Below the pieces are notes generated by a model. That model worked only from the letters and a program-made list of their open reading frames with translations. It was not told the DNA's origin and did not search any database. DNA of 37,984 bases from Candidatus Cloacimonadota bacterium (lineage in GTDB: Bacteria > Cloacimonadota > Cloacimonadia > Cloacimonadales > Cloacimonadaceae), in NCBI GenBank assembly GCA_022711455.1, contig JAKLEY010000002.1, positions 1-37,984 of the forward strand, given 5' to 3'. The position numbers and the translations under genes are program-made. This document shows, in pieces, positions 16,804 to 25,147 of the stretch; position 1 is the stretch's first letter, and every line of letters begins with the position of its first letter.

Positions 16804-17304
16804 ATGGTCAAGAAAATTATTTATCTCCTTTGTCTGATGGCAGTGCTATCAGCATGTTCATATTCCGTATATTCAAATGCTTACCCGCATTTGAAAAAAA
16901 TTCGTGTGCAGGCTTTTGAAAACAAGAGCTCGGATTACGCCATCGGGGATCTCCTGCTCAACCGGCTGGTGCTGGAAATCAGGAATGACGGACGTTTGAA
17001 GCTGGTCACCCAGGGCCCTGACTGCACTCTGGAGGGCAGCATTTTGTCCTATGAAGAAAAGATCTACAGCTATGACACGGCGAATCAGGTTCAGGATTAT
17101 CAGCTCCGGTTGACGGTTGCTGTGATCTTCACTGATCTGGTTAGCAATCAGTTGCTTTATGAGAACAAGAGTCTTCAGCTTACAGAATTGTACGCGGTGG
17201 GTGAGGACAGCAGCGCTCGCTTCAAGACACGAGCAGAAGCACAGGCGGAACTGATCACAAGCCTGTTCAAAACCGTGATCCAAAACAGCCTGGAGGCTTG
17301 GTAA
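16804..17304 (+). CDS. LptE-like LPS-assembly lipoprotein
   Basis: A 166-residue lipoprotein with a signal peptide and lipobox LSAC (Cys18). The mature part (SYSVYSNAYPHLKKIRVQAFENKSSDYAIGDLLLNRLVLEIRNDGRLKLV...ADCTLEGSILSYEEKIYSYD-like pattern) follows the LptE fold. LptE plugs the LptD channel that inserts lipopolysaccharide into the outer membrane. The gene leads a tight run into rluB (no gap), ychF and ftsK. GAGG 8 nt upstream supports the start. lptD is not in the window; assignment rests on pattern and length rather than on invariant residues. Confidence 0.75.
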   Translation: MVKKIIYLLCLMAVLSACSYSVYSNAYPHLKKIRVQAFENKSSDYAIGDLLLNRLVLEIRNDGRLKLVTQGPDCTLEGSILSYEEKIYSYDTANQVQDYQLRLTVAVIFTDLVSNQLLYENKSLQLTELYAVGEDSSARFKTRAEAQAELITSLFKTVIQNSLEAW

Positions 17305-18039
17305 ATGACCAGATTGAACAAGTTTTTGGCCGAATCCGGACTGGGTAGTCGCCGCAAGGTCGAGAGCCTGATCCAGGAAGGCAGAATCAGCATCAATGGC
17401 AGTGTCTGCCGTGAGCTTGCCACCCGCATCGATCCCGATCAGGATGAAGTTCGTTTGGATGGCGAGGCCATCAAAGCACGAGAGAAATTTTACTATCTGA
17501 TCCTGAACAAACCACGGGGTTTTGTGGTTACCCGCTCGGATGAACAGGGCCGCAGGACGGTCTATGATCTGTTGCCGGAATTTGCCGCGGCTGCCATCTA
17601 TGCAGGCAGATTAGATAAGGATTCCGAGGGTCTGCTGCTGTTCACGAACGACGGTGATCTGGTGAATCGGCTCACGCATCCCACCTTCAAAGTGGAGAAA
17701 GTTTACAAAGCGGATATCGACCGCAAACTCAGCCGCAATCAGCTGGAACTGCTACGCACGGGAGTGGAGATCGAGGGCGGGAAGACCCGCTCGGCAGGGG
17801 TCTTTGTGAAGTCCGAGACCGATAATGCCATGACTCTCAAAGTTGTGATCTCCGAGGGCAAGAAACGCCAGATCCGCCTGATGGTCGAGGCGGTGGGAGC
17901 TCACGTCCGCAATCTGAAACGCCTGCAGTTCGGTCCGCTCAAGCTCAAGGATCTTCCCGCGGGCAGATGGAGACTACTGACTCCGGGCGAAGTCAAGGCT
18001 CTGAAAGTGACAATCGATAAAGGATCAAAGAAAGCATGA
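17305..18039 (+). CDS. RluB/RsuA-family pseudouridine synthase
   Basis: Isomerises uridine to pseudouridine in rRNA, most likely 23S (RluB group). The protein has 244 residues. It has an N-terminal S4 RNA-binding domain (1-48, LNKFLAESGLGSRRKVESLIQEGRISING) followed by the catalytic domain with LNKPRGFVVT (67-76) and the catalytic-Asp motif GRLDKDSEGLLLFTNDG (101-117, D104). KKRQIRLMVEAVGAHVRNLKRLQFG is the C-terminal family signature. It begins immediately after the LptE-like stop codon and overlaps ychF by 4 nt. Confidence 0.93.
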   Translation: MTRLNKFLAESGLGSRRKVESLIQEGRISINGSVCRELATRIDPDQDEVRLDGEAIKAREKFYYLILNKPRGFVVTRSDEQGRRTVYDLLPEFAAAAIYAGRLDKDSEGLLLFTNDGDLVNRLTHPTFKVEKVYKADIDRKLSRNQLELLRTGVEIEGGKTRSAGVFVKSETDNAMTLKVVISEGKKRQIRLMVEAVGAHVRNLKRLQFGPLKLKDLPAGRWRLLTPGEVKALKVTIDKGSKKA

Positions 18040-19112
18040 AAATAGGAATCATCGGCCTGCCCAAGAGCGGAAAAACCACTATCTTCAACGCCCTGACCGG
18101 CAGCGAACACCCCACGGACAAATATCTGCCTGCGGCTGAGGAAGCCAATATCGGGATGGTACAGGTGATCGACGACCGCATCACCAAGCTCTCGGAGCTA
18201 TATAAACCTAAGAAAACCATTTATGCCACCATCGAGTATCACGATTTTCCGGGCATCTTTTCTTCGCACACCGAGAATCCGGAGAACGCGCTTTTTTCCT
18301 CGATCAAGACCAACGAGGGTTTTGTGCTGGTGCTGCGGGCTTTTCAGGATAGCGAACTGGACGGACTTTACGGCAATCCTGATCCGTTGCGGCAGCTGGA
18401 GATCTTTGAGACCGAGATGCTGCTGGCGGATCAGATCGTGGCAGAAAAGCGTCTGGAAAAGATCGAGCTGGGCTATAAACGCGGTGTGAAAACACCTGCC
18501 ATCCAGATCGAGGAACACACCTTGCGAAGTATTTGTGAAAACCTGGAAGCGGGCATCCCGATCCGCAAGATAGAGCTGAAAAGCGAGGAAGAGAAGGCTA
18601 TCCGTGGCTTCCAGTTCTTTTCCCAAAAACCGTTGCTGCTGCTTCTGAACTGCTCGGAAGACAGCCTCGGGGCTGAAGGAGAGACCCTGGCTCAGCTTGA
18701 AGCCAAAGGCTATCTGGCGGAGGCCATTGCGGGTCGTTTTGAAGAAGAGCTTTCCAAGCTGGATGCCGGGGAAGCGGAGCTCTTCATGGCTGATCTGGGA
18801 ATAGCAGAATCCGTGCGGGACCGGCTGACCCATCTCTGCTATCTGCTCCTGGGCTATATCTCCTTTTTTACCGTGGGAGAGGACGAGGTGCGCGCCTGGA
18901 CCATTGTGCAGGGAGACAACGCGGTAACCGCAGCGGGGAAGATCCACAGCGATCTGGCGCGTGGTTTTATCCGGGCAGAATGTTTTCGCTATGCTGACAT
19001 CATGGCTCACGGTTCGGAGAAGGTTCTGAAGGAAAAGGGTCTCTTCAAGCTGGAAGGCAAAGAGTATATCGTGAAGGACGGAGACATCATCTCGGTCCGT
19101 TTCAACGTATAG
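18036..19112 (+). CDS. ychF: Ribosome-binding ATPase YchF (Obg family)
   Basis: TRAFAC-class P-loop NTPase that prefers ATP and binds ribosomes; homologues are linked to stress and redox responses. Its 358 residues are close to the usual 363. The P-loop is GLPKSGKT (7-14). The G4 position reads LLLNCSED, as in YchF, instead of the GTP-specific NKxD. A coiled-coil region lies around 125-200 and a C-terminal TGS domain at about 270-355 (FFTVGEDEVRAWTI...GDIISVRFNV). It overlaps rluB by 4 nt (ATGA) and precedes ftsK by 7 nt. Confidence 0.93.
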   Translation: MKIGIIGLPKSGKTTIFNALTGSEHPTDKYLPAAEEANIGMVQVIDDRITKLSELYKPKKTIYATIEYHDFPGIFSSHTENPENALFSSIKTNEGFVLVLRAFQDSELDGLYGNPDPLRQLEIFETEMLLADQIVAEKRLEKIELGYKRGVKTPAIQIEEHTLRSICENLEAGIPIRKIELKSEEEKAIRGFQFFSQKPLLLLLNCSEDSLGAEGETLAQLEAKGYLAEAIAGRFEEELSKLDAGEAELFMADLGIAESVRDRLTHLCYLLLGYISFFTVGEDEVRAWTIVQGDNAVTAAGKIHSDLARGFIRAECFRYADIMAHGSEKVLKEKGLFKLEGKEYIVKDGDIISVRFNV

Positions 19113-19119
19113 GAAGACT

Positions 19120-21387
19120 ATGAATAAAAGCAAAAAACCGGTGAGGATCCGCAAAAGCAGGAAGACCGGCACTCCATTCTGGAAGAAGCGTCTGGTCTCC
19201 GGGCTGCTCTCGATCTTAAGCATTTTGGTGATCATCTCCCTGATCATGGGTTACAGCTCGATCAAGAGTGATCTGGATGCCCTGCGTGAGGGCGGCAACC
19301 TCTTCAGCTGGTTCAGTGCCTCCCGGGCAGAGATCCAGAACCCGATCGGGGTCTTTGGCATCCTCTTTTCCTATGCTTTCATCTATCTGTTTGGCTATTG
19401 GCTGTCTTTGGTGGGATTTCTGATCATCGGGGCAGTCTCGTTTCAATACTTTCTGGAGCCGGAATTGGAGCGCAGCCGTCAAAAAGGCTATCTGCTGATC
19501 ATCGTTGTCTTCCTGCTCCAATCTCTGCTTTCATCAAGGCTGGAAGCCTATGCTCACAGCGTGATCCCGCATTTCCTGTGGAAACTGCTGGAAGGGCTGT
19601 TCGGCGGCACGGGAGCCACAATTATTTTGATAGGACTGATGGTATTGGCAAGCATTCTGATCTTCGAGTGGCGCCGGATCAAGAGCTGGCTGGCAGGAGC
19701 CGGAGAAGACCTTGCCCGTTGGCAGGAGAACAAAGAATCCAAACCGGATAAAAGCGCCAAACCAACCATCAGCAGTGACAGGATCGTTCCCTCTAAGGAG
19801 ACTGCAACGGCAGCGGTGAATCCTGTGATCACGGATCACGCTCAATCCGCGGCAGATGAGATCCCCCTTCCTCCCGAACCGGTGCAAGCCAAAAGCAAAG
19901 TGGTGGAGACACCTGTGGACCGTGAAGAGGATGAGGAAGAAGAGGAGCGCGAATATGTGATGCCCTCGATCTCCGATTTTCTGGAGAGCCCGGTCAAGCT
20001 ATCCGAGCGCGACCGCAAGGAGATTGAAGCCCAGATTTTGGCAACAAGCAAGATCCTGAAGGATAAACTGGCTGAATTCGGGATCGAAGCGGAAGTTCGC
20101 AACGTCAATATCGGTCCCATCATCACCCAATATGAGCTGGAACCTGCCAAGGGTGTGAAGGTGAACAAATTTGTCTCTTTGGCAGATGATCTGGCATTGG
20201 CGATCAAAGCAAAGTCCATCCGGGTGCAGGCTCCCATTCCCGGACGCGGTTTGATCGGCATCGAGATTCCCAATCTGACCAGAGATATGATCTATCTGCG
20301 GGATATTTTGCTCTCGGAAGAGATGCGCGCGGTGCCCTCCAAGCTTGCCTTTGCCCTGGGTAAGGACATCAGCGGCAAACCTGTGGTCACGGATCTGGCC
20401 AAAATGCCGCATCTGCTGATCGCGGGGGCAACCGGCAGCGGTAAAAGCGTCTGCATAAACACCATCATCATGAGCTTTATCATGCGTACCACTCCCGATG
20501 ACCTCAGGCTGGTGCTGATCGATCCCAAACGGGTCGAACTGGCAGGCTACAACGAGCTTCCGCACCTGATCGGGAATGTAGTGACGGATCCGGACACAGC
20601 CCTGGAAACCATGTATTGGGCAGTGAAGGAAATGGAGCGGCGCTACGAACTGCTGCAGGAAGCCAAGGCCAGAGATATTCTGGGTTACAACGAGAAGTGC
20701 GCAGAGGGCGAAGACCTCGAAAAGCTGCCCTTTATCGTACTTATAGTGGACGAATTTGCCGATCTGATCATGACCTCAGGCAAAGATATCGAGCTCCCGA
20801 TCACCCGTTTGGCTCAGATGTCACGCGCGGTGGGGATCCACCTGATCCTTGCCACTCAAAGGCCTTCGATCAAGGTTATCACAGGCATCATCAAGGCAAA
20901 TTTCCCTGCCCGCATCGCCTTCCAGGTTTCCAGCCGGGTCGATTCCCGCGTGATTTTGGATATGATCGGTGCCGAACGTCTGTTGGGACAGGGTGACATG
21001 CTCTTCCTGCCTCCCGGAAAAGCCCTTTCAGAGCGCATCCACGGCACTTATGTGAGCGATCACGAGATAGCGCGCACCAACGACTTCCTGGCCATGCAAC
21101 CCAAACCCAAACAAGAATTTAGCATCGTCAAAGAAGCAGATGGCGAATTCAATATTTTCGATTATGATGATGAACTCTTTCCGGAGGCTGCCCGGGTGAT
21201 CGTACGCAGCGGAACAGCCTCTGTTTCCATGCTTCAGCGTCACTTCAAGATCGGCTATGCCAGAGCCGGACGTATTATCGACCTCCTGGAACGAGCACGC
21301 ATCATAGGCCCTCATCTGGGCAGCAAATCCAGAGATGTGCTGGCGGATCGGAGCTATTTGGAGCAGATCGGGATAAGTGACGAGTAA
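19120..21387 (+). CDS. ftsK: DNA translocase FtsK/SpoIIIE
   Basis: Septum-anchored ATPase that pumps chromosomal DNA during division. The protein has 755 residues. About four membrane segments lie within residues 27-187, followed by an acidic linker (about 200-285, with EEDEEEEERE). The motor has Walker A GATGSGKS (about 436-443), Walker B LIVDEFADL (about 539-547) and the RPSIKVITGIIKANFPARIAFQVSSRVDSR segment. A gamma winged-helix domain (about 690-750, SVSMLQRHFKIGYARAGRIIDLLERARIIG) would read the orienting sequences. AGGAAG precedes the ATG. The last residues S753-D754-E755 and the stop are encoded by units of repeat element C. Confidence 0.95.
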   Translation: MNKSKKPVRIRKSRKTGTPFWKKRLVSGLLSILSILVIISLIMGYSSIKSDLDALREGGNLFSWFSASRAEIQNPIGVFGILFSYAFIYLFGYWLSLVGFLIIGAVSFQYFLEPELERSRQKGYLLIIVVFLLQSLLSSRLEAYAHSVIPHFLWKLLEGLFGGTGATIILIGLMVLASILIFEWRRIKSWLAGAGEDLARWQENKESKPDKSAKPTISSDRIVPSKETATAAVNPVITDHAQSAADEIPLPPEPVQAKSKVVETPVDREEDEEEEEREYVMPSISDFLESPVKLSERDRKEIEAQILATSKILKDKLAEFGIEAEVRNVNIGPIITQYELEPAKGVKVNKFVSLADDLALAIKAKSIRVQAPIPGRGLIGIEIPNLTRDMIYLRDILLSEEMRAVPSKLAFALGKDISGKPVVTDLAKMPHLLIAGATGSGKSVCINTIIMSFIMRTTPDDLRLVLIDPKRVELAGYNELPHLIGNVVTDPDTALETMYWAVKEMERRYELLQEAKARDILGYNEKCAEGEDLEKLPFIVLIVDEFADLIMTSGKDIELPITRLAQMSRAVGIHLILATQRPSIKVITGIIKANFPARIAFQVSSRVDSRVILDMIGAERLLGQGDMLFLPPGKALSERIHGTYVSDHEIARTNDFLAMQPKPKQEFSIVKEADGEFNIFDYDDELFPEAARVIVRSGTASVSMLQRHFKIGYARAGRIIDLLERARIIGPHLGSKSRDVLADRSYLEQIGISDE

Positions 21388-21548
21388 CGAGTGATGAGTA
21401 ATGAGTAAGGTCATTTCGCAGTCTGTAATGATTTGTTAGAGGATTCTGATGATGTTCGAGTATACACTAACAGAAGATTTGAAACAGGCTCTGCAGACTC
21501 AGAGTTTGGCGTCAGCACACATTACTCATCACTCATTACTCATTACTA
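21375..21548. repeat. Intergenic element C, bounded by GAGTRAY heptamers
   Basis: The left border has the units AAGTGAC, GAGTAAC, GAGTGAT, GAGTAAT (21375-21402) and a fifth, GAGTAAG (21403-21409). The right border has ATTACTC, ATCACTC, ATTACTC, ATTACTA (21521-21548). The two four-unit arms are complementary at 24 of 28 positions. Inside are two small nested pairs, AGTCTG/CAGACT (21420-21425, 21494-21499) and TGTTAG/CTAACA (21434-21439, 21467-21472). The left arm overlaps the ftsK stop codon, and the lolA-like gene starts 13 nt beyond the right arm. Same plan as elements A and B, with a different heptamer. Confidence 0.85.
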
Positions 21549-21561
21549 GGTCAGGGGATCA

Positions 21562-22179
21562 ATGAAAAAATACTTAATATTTACTCTACTCCTGCTGCTG
21601 ACCTCCCTCAGCGCAGCCACCACGCCCAAGGCGGTTTATGCCAAAATGCAGGGGCTCTACGGAGGCATATCCAGTTTCCAGTCCGGGGTGCGTCAAACCA
21701 ACTATTACAGCCAGCTGAAGAAGAATATCGTCTTTGACGGCAAGCTCTATTTCACGCCCGGCCGCATGCTGATGCATTTCACCAAGCCTCAGATCCAGCG
21801 TCTGCAGATCGAAAACGGCAAGCTGACGCTGTTTGACGGGATGTCCAACACCATCCTCAAAAGCAGGGTCCAGCCTGAATTTGGCAAAATGAACCCGGTG
21901 GAGGTCTTGCAACTGTATTGGAACAAATCCAGGGTTTCCATCACCAAAGAGGACAAAACTACCGTTAGTGTAAGCCTGATCCCAAGCGCTGACCCCATGC
22001 TCAAATCCCTCTCCGCGGTAATCATTAAAAGCAGTGGATTGGTTCAGAGCCTTGCGTACGCGGACAGATCGGGGAACAGCGTTTCTTATGTCTTCAGCGG
22101 GATCAAACTCAATCAAGGCCTGCCCTCCGGAATCTGGAGCTTTTCCTATCCCAAAACAGCCCAGATCCTGCAGCAGTAA
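21562..22179 (+). CDS. LolA-like periplasmic lipoprotein carrier
   Basis: A 205-residue protein with a signal peptide (1-18, MKKYLIFTLLLLLTSLSA) and a LolA/LolB-like half-barrel pattern: AVYAKMQGLYGGISSFQSGVRQTNYYSQLKKNIVFDGKLYFTPGRMLMHFTKPQIQRLQIENGKLTLFD, then VEVLQLYWN. LolA carries lipoproteins from the inner to the outer membrane. Its place directly after ftsK reproduces the ftsK-lolA order of many Gram-negatives, which strengthens the call. AGGGGA upstream supports the ATG. manC follows after 9 nt. Confidence 0.8.
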   Translation: MKKYLIFTLLLLLTSLSAATTPKAVYAKMQGLYGGISSFQSGVRQTNYYSQLKKNIVFDGKLYFTPGRMLMHFTKPQIQRLQIENGKLTLFDGMSNTILKSRVQPEFGKMNPVEVLQLYWNKSRVSITKEDKTTVSVSLIPSADPMLKSLSAVIIKSSGLVQSLAYADRSGNSVSYVFSGIKLNQGLPSGIWSFSYPKTAQILQQ

Positions 22180-22188
22180 GGAGATAAT

Positions 22189-23244
22189 ATGATAGCACTG
22201 ATCATGGCAGGTGGTTTTGGCACCCGCTTTTGGCCATCCAGCCGGGCTGATCTGCCCAAGCAATTTCTGAAGGTGGTGGGTGATAAATCCATGCTTCAGC
22301 TCACGGTCGAGCGTCTGGAACCCCTGATCCCTCTGCAGAAGATCTACATAGTCACTGCTGCCTCGCAAGTGCCTCTGGTCAAAGAACATCTGCCTCTCTT
22401 GCCCCGCCAGAACATCATCATTGAACCATTTGGGATGAATACCGCGCCCTGCATCGGTCTCTCTGCCGGATATCTGAAGCGTCTGTATCCCACGGAAACC
22501 GCAATGATAGTGCTTCCGGCAGATCATGTGATCAAAGACACAGCAGCTTTTCTGAGCAGTTTGAAGGAAGCGGAACGTGCTGCGTTGGAGGGAAATCTGG
22601 TCACGTTTGGCATCATTCCGGAGTATCCTGCCACGGGCTATGGCTATATCGAAGCCGGGGAAGAACTGCAGGAGGGAGTCCGAAAGGTGTTACGATTTAA
22701 AGAAAAGCCTGATTACGACACGGCTTTGGGCTTTCTCTCCAGCGGCAATTTCTTTTGGAACAGCGGGATGTTTGCCTGGCAGATCGGAACTATCTGTTCT
22801 GCCTTCAAGGATCTGATGCCCGATCTGGATCAGCTTCTTGAACAGATCGGAGCAAAGTGGGAAAGCGAAGGGAGCGCCGCAAACATAGATGATATCTATG
22901 CTCAAATGCCGCGTGTTCCGATCGATATCGGAATTTTGGAAGCAGCTACAAACCGCGTGCTGATCCCTGTGCAGCTGGGCTGGAGCGACGTCGGAAGCTG
23001 GAAGGCTTTGGCGGATTTAAGTGTTTCTGATGCCGAGGGCAACAGTTTCATGCAGTCTGGAATAGCCTTTGCATCCAGCGATAACTATGTCTATTCAAAC
23101 AAGTTCACTGCTCTGATCGGGGTTGATAAACTCTGTGTGATCGAGACTCCGGATGCGATTCTGGTCTGCACCAAAGACCGCGCGGAGGAAGTCAAAAAAG
23201 TGGTGGACTATCTCAAAGCGAAAGGAGACTCCACATTATTATGA
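22189..23244 (+). CDS. manC: Mannose-1-phosphate guanylyltransferase
   Basis: Makes GDP-mannose from mannose-1-phosphate and GTP for surface polysaccharide or glycan synthesis. The protein has 351 residues, the nucleotidyltransferase domain alone without the C-terminal isomerase of bifunctional forms. Signature elements are MAGGFGTRFWPSSRADLPKQFL (6-27), LPADHVI, FGIIPEYPATGYGYIEAG, RFKEKPD, FFWNSGMFAW and the LGWSDVGSW motif near 264-272. AAGGAG lies 7 nt before the ATG. It overlaps the ferredoxin gene by 4 nt (ATGA). Confidence 0.94.
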   Translation: MIALIMAGGFGTRFWPSSRADLPKQFLKVVGDKSMLQLTVERLEPLIPLQKIYIVTAASQVPLVKEHLPLLPRQNIIIEPFGMNTAPCIGLSAGYLKRLYPTETAMIVLPADHVIKDTAAFLSSLKEAERAALEGNLVTFGIIPEYPATGYGYIEAGEELQEGVRKVLRFKEKPDYDTALGFLSSGNFFWNSGMFAWQIGTICSAFKDLMPDLDQLLEQIGAKWESEGSAANIDDIYAQMPRVPIDIGILEAATNRVLIPVQLGWSDVGSWKALADLSVSDAEGNSFMQSGIAFASSDNYVYSNKFTALIGVDKLCVIETPDAILVCTKDRAEEVKKVVDYLKAKGDSTLL

Positions 23245-23765
23245 AAAAGCTGATTGGAATAGCGATTCTTGCCCTGCTGGGCTTTATGCTCCTGGCAGTA
23301 GTCACGGACGAGGATATTATGGCCTACAGGGGTCACTATCTCTTTGAAAACGGGAAGCATTACATCACCACGGACGAGGGAAAATTCCATCTGCTGCTGG
23401 CTCCTCCTGCCGCCCTGGACACGCTGGGGATCAATCTTGTGAGCGGAGACAGCCTCTATGTGGAAGCCCCCAAAGCCAAGGGCTCGCTCTATGTCAAGAC
23501 CCTGGTCTACAAGGACGAATGGTATGCCATCCGGATCGCAGACGGAATGTATAAAGGCTATGACGAGCTTTCCACCTATAACGTCAACCCCAAATCCTGC
23601 ATCGGCTGCCGGCTCTGTGTGATGAATTGCCCCACGGACGCCATTACCATGGTCAAAGGCAAGGCAGTGATCGATCAGGCTGAGTGTGTGTCCTGCGGGA
23701 TTTGCGTTTCGGGCAACGATAAAAACTTCAAGGGCTGCCCCACCCGGGCAATTTCCAAGGAATAA
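23241..23765 (+). CDS. Membrane-anchored 2[4Fe-4S] ferredoxin-domain protein
   Basis: A 174-residue protein with an N-terminal membrane anchor or uncleaved signal (4-21), a beta-rich middle region of unknown function (30-110) and a C-terminal bacterial ferredoxin fold. Cluster 1 ligands are C120, C123, C126 and C130 (CIGCRLCVMNCP). Cluster 2 ligands are C149, C152, C155 and C166 (CVSCGICV...KGCP), with 10 residues rather than the usual 3 before the last Cys. It would carry electrons at the membrane. It sits between manC (4-nt overlap) and a flavin-type dehydrogenase (2-nt gap), which could be its redox partner. Partner unknown. Confidence 0.8.
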   Translation: MKKLIGIAILALLGFMLLAVVTDEDIMAYRGHYLFENGKHYITTDEGKFHLLLAPPAALDTLGINLVSGDSLYVEAPKAKGSLYVKTLVYKDEWYAIRIADGMYKGYDELSTYNVNPKSCIGCRLCVMNCPTDAITMVKGKAVIDQAECVSCGICVSGNDKNFKGCPTRAISKE

Positions 23766-23767
23766 AC

Positions 23768-24661
23768 ATGGATATCAAGACTTTCGGTTATCTCTATTAC
23801 AAGACTCGGGGCTTCAGCCGGGACGACATTATCAAACATGCCGAGATCAGCCACGAAGAATACACGCTCTATGAACAGACTCTCAGCACGGTTTTTGATC
23901 AGATCTCTGAGGATCGCACCCAGGCTGATAAGATCGGCAACGACTTTGTGCGCCTCACCAGATATATCTATGAAAAACAGAGCGATCAGGAGCTGAAAAT
24001 CCCTCGTCCGGACGCCATCAAAGCCCGCAGTGGAGAGCTCGTGCCCCTTCCGGCAATTGGCAAAACACCCACTCCTTCCATGAGCCTGCAAGAGGCGATT
24101 TCCAACCGGCGCAGTTTACGTAAGTATTCAGACACCGCCATCACTCAGGACGAGCTTTCCTTCCTCCTGTGGAGCTGCTCCTGGGCCAGGGATTTCAAAT
24201 CCAACGACAAAATAGAGATCACCCTGCGCAACGTTCCCTCTGCCGGAGCGCGTCACCCCCTGGAGACATATCTTTACATCCGCAGAGTGCAGGGCCTCAA
24301 AAGCGGACTCTACTATTACCATCCCATCAAACACTGCCTGGTTCTGATGGATGCCTCCCCCGAAAAAGAAGCTGAGATCTTTGAGGGCTGCTTCCGTCAG
24401 GAAATGGCTGCAACTTCAGCAGTTACCTTCATCTGGAGCGCTGTGCCCTATCGCACCATCTGGCGCTATGGACAGCGTGCCTACCGCTATCTCTATTTAG
24501 ACGCGGGTCATGCGGCCCAAAATCTGCACCTGGCTGCTGAATCCATCAACGGCGGAGCCTGCATGATCGGAGCTTATCTGGATGAACTGATGAACGATGC
24601 TCTGGGTCTGGACGGGATTGACGAGTATGTGATCTATATTGCTACGGTGGGGAAGAAGTAA
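23768..24661 (+). CDS. SagB-type nitroreductase-family dehydrogenase
   Basis: FMN-dependent oxidoreductase of the SagB/ThcOx branch of the nitroreductase family, 297 residues. An N-terminal helical part (1-95) precedes the flavin domain with SLQEAISNRRSLRKYSDTAIT (about 111-131), NVPSAGARHPLETYLYIRR, GLKSGLYYYHP and AYRYLYLDAGHAAQNLHLAAESI. SagB proteins oxidise azolines in peptide natural products, but many family members stand alone. No precursor peptide, cyclodehydratase (SagC/D) or exporter is nearby, so a thiazole/oxazole role is not supported. The ferredoxin gene 2 nt upstream suggests a shared redox task. Repeat element B starts 4 nt after the stop. Confidence 0.85.
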   Translation: MDIKTFGYLYYKTRGFSRDDIIKHAEISHEEYTLYEQTLSTVFDQISEDRTQADKIGNDFVRLTRYIYEKQSDQELKIPRPDAIKARSGELVPLPAIGKTPTPSMSLQEAISNRRSLRKYSDTAITQDELSFLLWSCSWARDFKSNDKIEITLRNVPSAGARHPLETYLYIRRVQGLKSGLYYYHPIKHCLVLMDASPEKEAEIFEGCFRQEMAATSAVTFIWSAVPYRTIWRYGQRAYRYLYLDAGHAAQNLHLAAESINGGACMIGAYLDELMNDALGLDGIDEYVIYIATVGKK

Positions 24662-24665
24662 GACC

Positions 24666-24802
24666 ATTTAAGATTTAAGATTTAAGATTTAAACTGCGCT
24701 TGTGCGAATTATCCGCTGATTTGGATATCTGAAGTCCCGGCACTCTCGCTGTATCCCCCGAAATGAAGCGTCAGCTTAAATCTTAAATCTTAAATCTTAA
24801 AT
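24666..24802. repeat. Intergenic element B, bounded by 4x ATTTAAG and 4x CTTAAAT heptamers
   Basis: The left border is three ATTTAAG copies plus ATTTAAA (24666-24693). The right border is four perfect CTTAAAT copies (24775-24802). The arms are complementary at 27 of 28 positions, and pairing continues inward with CTGCGCTT against AAGCGTCAG. The interior is 81 nt without an ORF. CTGCGCT directly after the left arm is shared with element A. TTTTT occurs just past the right arm, so the folded RNA could help end transcription of the SagB-type gene, though the stem is AT-only. Confidence 0.87.
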
Positions 24803-24887
24803 TTTTCAATCGTTTATCCCCTTTATTCGTCTTCCTTGCTTCGCTCTGCCCCCTCCCTCTCTTCTCAATTTCATTCCGCTGCGTGAA

Positions 24888-24942
24888 GCGGTATGAAAGC
24901 GGTCAGCAAGCGGTTAGCAAGCGGTTTGACAGGGATATGACC
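24888..24942. repeat. 11-bp tandem array, five units (copy 2)
   Basis: Units start at 24888, 24899, 24910, 24921 and 24932: GCGGTATGAAA, GCGGTCAGCAA, GCGGTTAGCAA, GCGGTTTGACA and GGGATATGACC. The lead-in CCGCTGCGTGAAGCGG and the whole block align ungapped with 8396-8468. Copy 1 lies within element A, but this copy lies outside element B, 85 bp past its right border. The 11-mers are therefore a separate module. Confidence 0.85.
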
Positions 24943-24991
24943 ACAGGCATGTTTCCGGTGATAGGGAATAAAATGTGCATATCATAGTGCG

Positions 24992-25028
24992 AAATATCTT
25001 TACAAGATATGGATAGCTGTTGAGGATG
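24992..25028 (+). promoter_or_regulatory. Bipartite motif upstream of the 2315-aa gene
   Basis: AAATATCTTTACAA (24992-25005), 15 nt, then TGAGGATG (25021-25028), starting 156 nt before the ATG. The same two boxes with identical spacing occur 151 nt before the other giant gene (32197-32233). TTTACA could be a -35, with the second box at the -10 position although it is not TATAAT-like. It may be a promoter for an alternative sigma factor or an activator site. Confidence 0.55.
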
Positions 25029-25147
25029 TAAAAGACAGTTCTTTGCTTTAGCGATCAAGAGAGTGTTAATGAGCCCTAAACCCCTGTGGGAGGCTGATTT
25101 CACGAAGAATAGAATATATCCGTTCACCCGAGAAAAGGAGTATATTT

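Larger units (their letters stand above)
24803..25147. other. Gap between element B and the first giant cargo gene
   Basis: It contains a pyrimidine-rich stretch (about 24803-24875), the second 11-bp array (24888-24942), the bipartite motif (24992-25028) and an untranslated leader of roughly 120 nt. It ends in AAAAGGAG before the ATG at 25148. No ORF of note is present. Confidence 0.7.

Noticed and set aside
23768-24661. Thiazole/oxazole-modified peptide cluster around the SagB-type gene
   Set aside because: No precursor peptide, cyclodehydratase or exporter gene is nearby.
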